A stretch of DNA of 13,561 bases from Candidatus Eisenbergiella stercorigallinarum (GTDB lineage: Bacteria > Bacillota > Clostridia > Lachnospirales > Lachnospiraceae). Positions 7,063 to 11,819 of this stretch are shown here, piece after piece (position 1 is the first letter of the stretch; each line of letters begins with the position of its first letter). The DNA is taken from assembly GCA_019120525.1 (NCBI GenBank), contig DWUW01000163.1, forward strand, positions 1-13,561, given 5' to 3'. The position numbers and the translations under genes are program-made. Below the pieces are notes generated by a model, which ran no database searches, had not been told where the DNA came from, and worked only from the letters and a program-made list of their open reading frames with translations.

Positions 7063-7091
7063 TTGATCCCAATCTGTTTTGCAGCCATATT
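7063..7091 (+). promoter_or_regulatory. Weak candidate promoter of the kinase gene
   Basis: TTGATC (7063-7068), a 17-nt spacer and CATATT (7086-7091) match the sigma-A consensus in four of six positions each. The region is AT-rich, unlike its surroundings, and lies between the terminators and the kinase start. TGATC occurs three times at 7052-7068. TATAAG at 7104-7109 is an alternative -10 without a good -35. Low confidence. Confidence 0.3.
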
Positions 7092-7162
7092 TTTTTATTT
7101 TCCTATAAGACTTGTTGCCTTCCGGGGCCGATCCACGCCCGGAGGGCGGAAAGGAGATGCCT

Positions 7163-8233
7163 ATGACGGCGCGGCGGTACCGGATTCTGAAAAAACTGGG
7201 GGAGGGAGGCAGCGGCCGGACCTATCTGGTACGGGACAGGAAGCTGGGAAAGCTCTGGGCCATGAAGGAATGGAAAGAGGGGGACGGGGCCGGGGAGGAG
7301 CTTCGCATTCTCCGTGAACTGGACAGCCCTTTCTTTCCGCGGATCGTAGAGAGTTTTCAGGAAGATGGAAAACAATATCTGCTGATGGACTGGATCCGGG
7401 GAACGACACTGGAGGAGACCCTGAAAAAGGAAGGCCCCCTGCCCTGGCGGACGGCTGCGGAATACGCGGCCCAGATCTGCATGGCCCTGGAACGGCTGCA
7501 TGGAGGCTGCCCGGCCATCCTTCACCTGGACCTGAAGCCTTCCAATATCATCCTGACCCAGGACGGCCCCAGGCTGATCGATTTCGGAAGCGCGGCCGCG
7601 GCGGACCAGGCGGGGAAAGCCCTGCCTGAAGGACGGATCCGGACAGGGACGCCCGGATATGCGGCCCCGGAGCTGTACGGGAATGGCGGCGCGGACGTTA
7701 GGAGCGATGTCTATGGGCTGGGCGCCCTGCTGTGGGTCATGCTTACGGGAAAAAGAAACGGAAGGAGGACGGCGGAAAATGTGCCGGAGCGGCTCCGGGA
7801 GATCGCGGAAAAGGCGCTGGCCGAAAAAAAGGAGGACCGGTTTGAAACTGCCGGAAAGCTGCGGCAGGCACTGGAGGAACTGCTGTCAGAGACAGCGGAA
7901 ACAAAAAGGGCGGGAAAAAAAGGAAAACACAGGGTCCTTCAGGCAGCAAAAGCCGTCTGCGCGGCAGCCGTCTGCCTCCTGGCGGCTGTACTGCTCCTGT
8001 CATGGGCGCCGCCCCGGGGGGCAGCTTCGGCAGGGAAGACGGAAGCGGGAGCCGGCAAGCGGGCGGCGGCTGTCTGGAAGGAGTCTGTATGGGAGCTGAT
8101 CCGTAAGGAGGAAGAAGGGAAATTTCTGGGACTCTGGCATGATCTGGGAGAAGCCTTCCGCGGCGCGGCCGGGCAAAGGGGAAATCTGTCGAAAGAGGCA
8201 GACGGATCGGAGGGGAAAGACGCGGGATTCTGA
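7163..8233 (+). CDS. Membrane-anchored serine/threonine protein kinase without PASTA domains
   Basis: Hanks-type kinase. The glycine loop is GEGGSGRTYLV (residues 13-23), the ATP-binding Lys35 is in WAMKEW, and the catalytic loop is HLDLKPSN (121-128, Asp123, Lys125, Asn128). DFGSA (140-144), GTPGYAAPELY and SDVYGLGALLW follow. Arg of the usual HRD motif is Leu122, seen in other bacterial kinases and suggesting activation independent of classical activation-loop pairing. One hydrophobic helix (about 260-282, AVCAAAVCLLAAVLLL) is followed by only about 74 residues outside, with no PASTA repeats, so the ligand-sensing part of PrkC/StkP is missing. I chose ATG 7163 because AAAGGAG (7150-7156) lies 6 nt upstream; ATG 7157 abuts that site. 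The 3' end overlaps the spoIIGA promoter and contains a Spo0A box. Substrates are unknown, and no partner phosphatase gene is in the window. Confidence 0.88.
   Translation: MTARRYRILKKLGEGGSGRTYLVRDRKLGKLWAMKEWKEGDGAGEELRILRELDSPFFPRIVESFQEDGKQYLLMDWIRGTTLEETLKKEGPLPWRTAAEYAAQICMALERLHGGCPAILHLDLKPSNIILTQDGPRLIDFGSAAAADQAGKALPEGRIRTGTPGYAAPELYGNGGADVRSDVYGLGALLWVMLTGKRNGRRTAENVPERLREIAEKALAEKKEDRFETAGKLRQALEELLSETAETKRAGKKGKHRVLQAAKAVCAAAVCLLAAVLLLSWAPPRGAASAGKTEAGAGKRAAAVWKESVWELIRKEEEGKFLGLWHDLGEAFRGAAGQRGNLSKEADGSEGKDAGF
8187..8193 (+). promoter_or_regulatory. Spo0A box (0A box) upstream of spoIIGA
   Basis: TGTCGAA is an exact match to the Spo0A binding consensus (TGNCGAA, known from Bacillus and conserved in Clostridia). 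It lies inside the 3' end of the kinase gene, about 80 bp upstream of the predicted spoIIGA transcription start. A degenerate second copy, TGACATA (8231-8237, five of seven matches), overlaps the -35 element. B. subtilis spoIIG likewise has an upstream site and a site overlapping -35. The exact 7-mer could occur by chance, but position supports function. Confidence 0.55.
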
Positions 8234-8262
8234 CATAAACCGCGCCGGTCTGTCCGTATAAT
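8230..8262 (+). promoter_or_regulatory. spoIIG-type promoter with long spacer
   Basis: CTGACA (8230-8235, five of six to TTGACA) and a perfect TATAAT (8257-8262) are separated by 21 nt instead of 17. B. subtilis spoIIG is the known example of a sigma-A promoter with an over-long spacer (22 bp) that needs phosphorylated Spo0A for activity. The -35 overlaps the kinase stop codon (TGA 8231-8233). Start of transcription near 8269 leaves a leader of about 20 nt to the GTG of spoIIGA. Confidence 0.65.
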
Positions 8263-8288
8263 GGGTTCATACCTGCAGGAGGTGAGAG

Positions 8289-9125
8289 GTGAAGTATATT
8301 GTCTACATAGATCGTCTGTTTTTGCAGCAGGCTGTGCAGACGCTGGCGCTTCTCCTCCTGACCGGAGCCCTTCTGGACTGCCGCGCCCCGTCTGCGCCGG
8401 CGGCCGCTTTCAGGATGGTGCTTGGCTCGGGCGCGGAGGCGCTTTTTTTCTGTGCGGTATTTTGTCTGCAGGGGATCGGAAGCCTGCCGGGAACGCTGCT
8501 TCTTTCCGCGGGCTCCCTGCTGGGACTGCTCTGGGTATTCCGGATCCGGTCGCCGGAACTCTTTTTCCGGGCAGTCCTGCTTTACTGTTCGGCCGGATTC
8601 CTGCTTGCCGGATTTCTCTATGCGTTCCCGGCTGCCTTCCGGGAAAACGCGGCAGCCGTCTCCGGAGGGATGCTGCTCCTTTCCGCGGGGGCGGTATTTT
8701 TCCGGAAACGGGAACGGAAGAGAAGGCAGCAGGCTGTGGTAACGGCGGAGGTGATCGAGGGAAGGGTACGGATCGTTACGGAGGCTCTGATCGACAGCGG
8801 GAATTCGCTTTATGACCCGATCAGCGGCAGGCCGGTAAGCGTGGTGGAACGGGGCTTGCTGGAGGGCAGGATCGATCTGGAGCGCCCGGAACGCTTCCGG
8901 CTCGTCCCCTACCATACGCTGGGAAGCAGGGGGCTGATGCAGGCCGTTGAGGTCGGACAGCTGAAGATAAAACGGGAAGGGCAGGAGCTTTCGTTTGAGA
9001 ATGTGCTTCTCGGACTCTATAACGGCAGGGTGACACAGGATGGAAGCTACCGTCTGATCCTGCATCCTGCGCTTCTGCAGGACAGGACGCGGCGGAAAGG
9101 AGCTTCGGAATGGAGGAAGATATGA
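8289..9125 (+). CDS. spoIIGA: Sporulation sigma-E factor processing peptidase SpoIIGA
   Basis: Membrane-bound aspartic protease that removes the pro-sequence of SigE in the mother cell after a forespore signal (SpoIIR in Bacillus). The N-terminal half (residues 1-138) has about five hydrophobic helices. The cytosolic half carries the catalytic block ALIDSGNSLYDPISG (167-180, Asp169) and VPYHTLGSRGLM (206-217), both hallmarks of the family. At 278 aa it is slightly shorter than the Bacillus protein. The start is GTG at 8289 (MKYIVYIDRLF, typical) with AGGAGGT at 8277-8283 and 5-nt spacing. The stop TGA overlaps the start of sigE, indicating translational coupling of protease and substrate. Expression is probably driven by the Spo0A-controlled promoter directly upstream. 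Confidence 0.95.
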   Translation: MKYIVYIDRLFLQQAVQTLALLLLTGALLDCRAPSAPAAAFRMVLGSGAEALFFCAVFCLQGIGSLPGTLLLSAGSLLGLLWVFRIRSPELFFRAVLLYCSAGFLLAGFLYAFPAAFRENAAAVSGGMLLLSAGAVFFRKRERKRRQQAVVTAEVIEGRVRIVTEALIDSGNSLYDPISGRPVSVVERGLLEGRIDLERPERFRLVPYHTLGSRGLMQAVEVGQLKIKREGQELSFENVLLGLYNGRVTQDGSYRLILHPALLQDRTRRKGASEWRKI

Positions 9126-9859
9126 TACTGAAAGTAGCGATGCCGGGGAAAATACAGTTTCGGATCATCCGCAGGGAGCCGGCTTTTTTGTGGCCCGGAC
9201 AGGGAGATATCCACTACATCGGCGGGGCGGAGGTCCTTCCGCCGCCGCTGGAAGCCGACAGGGAAAGCGAGATCATCGGCGACCTCGGGACAGAATATGA
9301 GGATGAAGCGAAGAATATCCTGATCGAGCATAACCTGCGCCTGGTGGTTTACATAGCGAAAAAATTTGACAATACCGGGGTGGGTGTGGAGGATCTGATC
9401 TCAATCGGAACCATCGGCCTGATCAAGTCCATCAATACCTTTAAGCCGGATAAGAACATCAAGCTTGCCACTTACGCCTCCCGGTGCATCGAAAATGAGA
9501 TCCTTATGTATCTGCGCAGAAACAGCAAGACACGCATGGAGGTCTCCATCGATGAGCCCTTAAATGTGGACTGGGACGGAAACGAGCTTCTGCTTTCCGA
9601 TATTCTTGGGACGGATGAGGACGTGATCTACCGGGATATCGAAACGGAGGCGGAAAAGAGCCTTCTGATGAAGGCCGTCGGCAGGCTGACGGAACGGGAG
9701 AGGACCATTGTGAACTTAAGGTTTGGCCTGAACACGCCGGACGGAAAGGAGATGACGCAGAAGGAGGTCGCCTCTTTGCTTGGGATTTCCCAGTCCTATA
9801 TTTCCCGCCTGGAAAAGAAGATCATGAAAAGGCTGAAGCGCGAGATGGTACGGGAGTAG
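9122..9859 (+). CDS. sigE: RNA polymerase sporulation sigma factor SigE (pro-form)
   Basis: First mother-cell-specific sigma factor, made as inactive pro-SigE. Numbering from ATG 9122: conserved HYIGGAEVLPPPL starts at about residue 31. Core-binding region 2 follows (NLRLVVYIAKKF, DLISIGTIGLIKSINTF, ATYASRCIENEILMYLRR), then DEPLNVDWDGNELLLSD and the region 4 helix-turn-helix with GISQSYISRLEKKIMKRL. The N-terminal 30 or so residues form the pro-region, cleaved by SpoIIGA near GDIHYIGG. ATG 9122 overlaps the spoIIGA stop (ATGA) with GGAGG at 9112-9116. ATG 9110 (AAAGGAG at 9096-9102) is nearly as good and adds MEED; I prefer 9122 because pro-regions are usually basic and hydrophobic. Assignment is certain; start is about 55:45. 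Confidence 0.95.
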   Translation: MILKVAMPGKIQFRIIRREPAFLWPGQGDIHYIGGAEVLPPPLEADRESEIIGDLGTEYEDEAKNILIEHNLRLVVYIAKKFDNTGVGVEDLISIGTIGLIKSINTFKPDKNIKLATYASRCIENEILMYLRRNSKTRMEVSIDEPLNVDWDGNELLLSDILGTDEDVIYRDIETEAEKSLLMKAVGRLTERERTIVNLRFGLNTPDGKEMTQKEVASLLGISQSYISRLEKKIMKRLKREMVRE

Positions 9860-9898
9860 CCGCGGTTTCCGTTTTCCATATTTTGCTTCCGGCGGGTA

Positions 9899-9928
9899 GG
9901 TATAGAAGGGCGCAAACAGGTGAATTCT
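9899..9928 (+). promoter_or_regulatory. Possible forespore (sigma-F-like) promoter for sigG
   Basis: The 103-nt gap between sigE and sigG holds GGTATA (9899-9904), resembling the sigma-F/G -35 (GYATA). A 14-nt spacer and GGTGAATTCT (9919-9928) follow, which matches the sigma-F -10 only in part (GG, purine at 4, A at 5). CATAGAAT (9935-9942) resembles a sigma-E/K -10 but lacks a matching -35. In sporeformers sigG is usually switched on by SigF from this gap. No terminator hairpin is evident, so read-through from spoIIGA is also likely. Confidence 0.3.
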
Positions 9929-9962
9929 CTATTTCATAGAATATGAGACGGAGGATTCGGAA

Positions 9963-10742
9963 ATGGCACTGAACAAGGTGGAAATCTGCGGCGTAAATAC
10001 TTCGAAACTGACCGTGCTTACCAGCGAGGAAAAGGAGGCGCTGTTTACGCGCATCCGGGAAGGGGACGAGGAGGCGAGACAGCAGTATATCAAAGGGAAC
10101 CTGCGCCTGGTACTCAGCGTGATCAGGCGCTTTTCCTCGAGCAGTGAAAATGTGGACGATCTGTTCCAGATCGGCTGCATCGGCCTGATCAAGGCGATCG
10201 ATAATTTTGACCCGACCCTTAACGTGAAATTCAGCACCTACGCAGTCCCCATGATCATCGGGGAGATCCGCAGGTTCCTCCGGGACAACAACGCGATCCG
10301 GGTGAGCCGTTCCCTGAAGGATACCGCGTACAAAGCCATCTATGCCAGGGAAAATCTGATGAAGCAGAACCAGAAGGAGCCGACGATCGCGGAGGTGGCG
10401 ACGGAGATCGGGATCGCGAAGGAGGATGTGGTATATGCCCTTGACGCCATCCAGAATCCCATGAGCCTCTACGAACCGGTCTATACGGACGGAGGGGATA
10501 CGCTGTATGTGATGGATCAGATCAGCGACAAAAAGAACCGGGAGGAAGCGTGGGTGGAAAGCCTTTCCTTAAGCGAAGCCATGAAAAGGCTGAACCCGAG
10601 GGAATACGAGATCATATCCCTGCGTTTTTTTGAAGGCAAAACACAGATGGAGGTGGCGCAGATCATCGGCATCTCCCAGGCACAGGTATCGAGACTGGAA
10701 AAAAACGCGCTGAAATCCATGAAAAGTTATCTGACCGCGTGA
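9963..10742 (+). CDS. sigG: RNA polymerase sporulation sigma factor SigG
   Basis: Late forespore sigma factor that drives genes for spore DNA protection and germination. The 259-aa sequence begins with NKVEICGVNTSKL (residues 4-16), diagnostic of SigG. Region 2 follows (NLRLVLSVIRRF, DDLFQIGCIGLIKAIDNFD, VKFSTYAVPMIIGEIRRFLRDN, residues 46-110), with RVSRSLKD at 113-120. Region 3 and region 4 end in the helix-turn-helix GKTQMEVAQIIGISQAQVSRLEK (225-247). GGAGG at 9950-9954 precedes the ATG by 8 nt. It lies directly after sigE as in Bacillus and most Clostridia. Known control of SigG includes transcription by SigF and anti-sigma factors such as Gin, which is not encoded here. A putative terminator follows. 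Confidence 0.96.
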   Translation: MALNKVEICGVNTSKLTVLTSEEKEALFTRIREGDEEARQQYIKGNLRLVLSVIRRFSSSSENVDDLFQIGCIGLIKAIDNFDPTLNVKFSTYAVPMIIGEIRRFLRDNNAIRVSRSLKDTAYKAIYARENLMKQNQKEPTIAEVATEIGIAKEDVVYALDAIQNPMSLYEPVYTDGGDTLYVMDQISDKKNREEAWVESLSLSEAMKRLNPREYEIISLRFFEGKTQMEVAQIIGISQAQVSRLEKNALKSMKSYLTA

Positions 10743-10760
10743 GAAGTTCGGCCGTTTTGG

Positions 10761-10824
10761 CGAAAAAGGCGGAGACGGAAGGCCCGGAAACGAAAAGGCC
10801 GGAACCGTTTCCGCCCATTTTGCG
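10761..10824 (+). terminator. Long imperfect hairpin after sigG
   Basis: GGCGGAGACGG (10768-10778) pairs with CCGTTTCCGCC (10805-10815) as an 11-bp stem with one G-U pair. An inner GGCC/GGCC stem (10781-10784, 10797-10800) caps it. AAAA (10763-10766) and TTTT (10818-10821) can extend the base after a small internal loop. The four T after the stem make it a plausible intrinsic terminator of the spoIIGA-sigE-sigG unit, though the U-run is short. Confidence 0.5.
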
Positions 10825-10850
10825 TAAAATGGAAGGAAGACAGATACACA

Positions 10851-10871
10851 GACCGGATGGATATACCGGTC
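10851..10871 (+). repeat. Small inverted repeat before the ylmC/ymxH-like gene
   Basis: GACCGG (10851-10856) and CCGGTC (10866-10871) form a 6-bp stem with a 9-nt loop, ending 6 nt before the GGGAGG ribosome binding site (10878-10883). It could influence translation initiation of the small gene, or be an operator half-site pair. No clear promoter for the gene was found in this gap. Confidence 0.3.
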
Positions 10872-10887
10872 CGCGGCGGGAGGTAGC

Positions 10888-11124
10888 ATGCTGTTTTCCG
10901 AACTGAAATCCAAGGATGTGATCAATTTACGGGACTGCAGGAAGCTGGGGCATATCACGGATTTTGAATTCGACGAATGCACGGGCTGTATCTGCAAGGT
11001 GATCATTCCGGGCGGGGCGAAATGGAAGTCGCTGTTTGGCTGCGAGGAAGGAAGCCAGATCTGCTATAAGGATATCAAACGGATCGGCCCGGATATCATC
11101 GTTGTCGACCTGCCTGATTGCTGA
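10888..11124 (+). CDS. YlmC/YmxH family PRC-barrel sporulation-associated protein
   Basis: A 78-aa cytosolic protein with no signal peptide or membrane segment. It begins MLFSELKSKDVINL and contains GHITDFEFDECTG, CKVIIPGG and YKDIKRIGPDIIVVD. This is the pattern of the YlmC/YmxH family, single PRC-barrel domains found next to sporulation sigma genes in Bacillus and Clostridia. Its biochemical role is not established. Three cysteines cluster in the centre (CTGCIC, residues 31-36) and the last residue is also Cys, which could allow metal or redox chemistry; this is only an observation. GGGAGG at 10878-10883 precedes the ATG. Its place directly after sigG and before nrdR is the conserved clostridial arrangement. 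Confidence 0.88.
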   Translation: MLFSELKSKDVINLRDCRKLGHITDFEFDECTGCICKVIIPGGAKWKSLFGCEEGSQICYKDIKRIGPDIIVVDLPDC

Positions 11125-11155
11125 CAGGATAGCGCTTAAGCCAGGAAGCCGTCGG

Positions 11156-11184
11156 TTGACACTCCCAATGCCCTTCGCTATAAT
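11156..11184 (+). promoter_or_regulatory. Consensus sigma-A promoter of nrdR
   Basis: TTGACA (11156-11161), a 17-nt spacer and TATAAT (11179-11184) match the housekeeping consensus at every position. Transcription would start near 11191, giving a leader of about 33 nt before the nrdR ATG. This is the only perfect consensus promoter I found in the window, and it separates nrdR from the sporulation genes upstream. Confidence 0.85.
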
Positions 11185-11223
11185 GATAGGAAGCAAAAAG
11201 GCGTATTTTTGGGAGGAAATCCA

Positions 11224-11685
11224 ATGAAATGTCCATTCTGCGGTCATGACAACACGCGCGTGATCGATTCTAGGCCGGCGGATGAGAACAATTCCATCCG
11301 CCGCCGCCGTGTCTGCGACGAATGCAGCCGGCGGTTTACCACTTATGAAAAGGTGGAGACCATTCCCCTGATCGTGATCAAAAAAGACGACAACCGGGAG
11401 ACCTATGACCGTTCCAAGATTGAGGCGGGAGTGCTTCGCGCCTGCCATAAGCGGCCGGTGAGCGCGAACCAGATCACGAAGCTGGTGGACGATGTGGAAA
11501 CGGAGGTTTTCAACCGCGCGGAGAAGGAAATCTCCAGCCGGGTGATCGGGGAGATGGTCATGGACAGGCTCAAAAACCTGGACGCGGTCGCCTATGTCCG
11601 TTTCGCTTCCGTATATCGGGAATTCAAGGATATCAACACCTTCATGGATGAGCTGAAGAAGGTGATGGGGGGCAAGGAGCTGTAA
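11224..11685 (+). CDS. nrdR: Transcriptional repressor NrdR
   Basis: Zinc-ribbon, ATP-cone repressor of ribonucleotide reductase genes; it senses ATP and dATP levels. The N-terminal zinc ribbon has Cys3, Cys6 (CPFC), Cys31 and Cys34 (CDEC), with the DNA-contacting RRRR run just before. The ATP-cone spans about residues 49-139 and contains VIKKDDNRETYDRSKIEAGV and ACHKRPVS, the standard family motifs. The length is 153 aa, as expected. ATG 11224 was chosen because it starts MKCPFC and has GGGAGG at 11211-11216. A TTG at 11209 is in frame but lacks a site. No ribonucleotide reductase gene is in the window, and I saw no obvious NrdR box at its own promoter. Confidence 0.97.
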   Translation: MKCPFCGHDNTRVIDSRPADENNSIRRRRVCDECSRRFTTYEKVETIPLIVIKKDDNRETYDRSKIEAGVLRACHKRPVSANQITKLVDDVETEVFNRAEKEISSRVIGEMVMDRLKNLDAVAYVRFASVYREFKDINTFMDELKKVMGGKEL

Positions 11686-11706
11686 GGGGAAAGACGAAAA
11701 TTTTTC

Positions 11707-11735
11707 TTGCTTTTTTGCCCTTTTGCGTATACAAT
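11707..11735 (+). promoter_or_regulatory. Candidate promoter of the peptide ABC transporter operon
   Basis: TTGCTT (11707-11712) and TACAAT (11730-11735) are separated by 17 nt, within a T-rich stretch that starts right after nrdR. The leader would be about 78 nt. I saw no terminator hairpin between nrdR and this promoter, so some read-through from nrdR is possible. Confidence 0.6.
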
Positions 11736-11770
11736 AGGCCGGTAAGTTCCAAAAACTGAATAAAGATCAG

Positions 11771-11799
11771 GTACTTTCACGCACGAGACGTAAAAGTGC
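11771..11799 (+). promoter_or_regulatory. Leader hairpin upstream of the binding-protein gene
   Basis: GTACTTTCACG (11771-11781) pairs with CGTAAAAGTGC (11789-11799) over a 7-nt loop (CACGAGA), with one T-G wobble and one C-A mismatch. It ends about 8 nt before the GAAAGGA ribosome binding site (11807-11813). It could be an RNA control element or a protein-binding dyad. It does not match a riboswitch class I know. Confidence 0.4.
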
Positions 11800-11819
11800 T
11801 GAGAGAGAAAGGAAAACAC

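Noticed and set aside
5852..7072. A 406-codon minus-strand frame opposite the DUF3048 gene
   Set aside because: Shadow of a gene with clear family motifs and signal peptide; the antisense product resembles no family and has no convincing ribosome binding site.
7743..9065. A 440-codon minus-strand frame opposite the kinase and spoIIGA
   Set aside because: It crosses two well-supported genes and the promoter between them; Pro/Arg/Ser-rich translation typical of antisense frames in GC-rich DNA.
11771..11810. GTGCTGAGAG near the ABC operon leader, which resembles the THI-box (TPP riboswitch)
   Set aside because: Other conserved TPP riboswitch parts, such as the ACCTGA-type segment followed by GGATAATGCC, are not present in the right order, and the downstream gene is a peptide-type binding protein.
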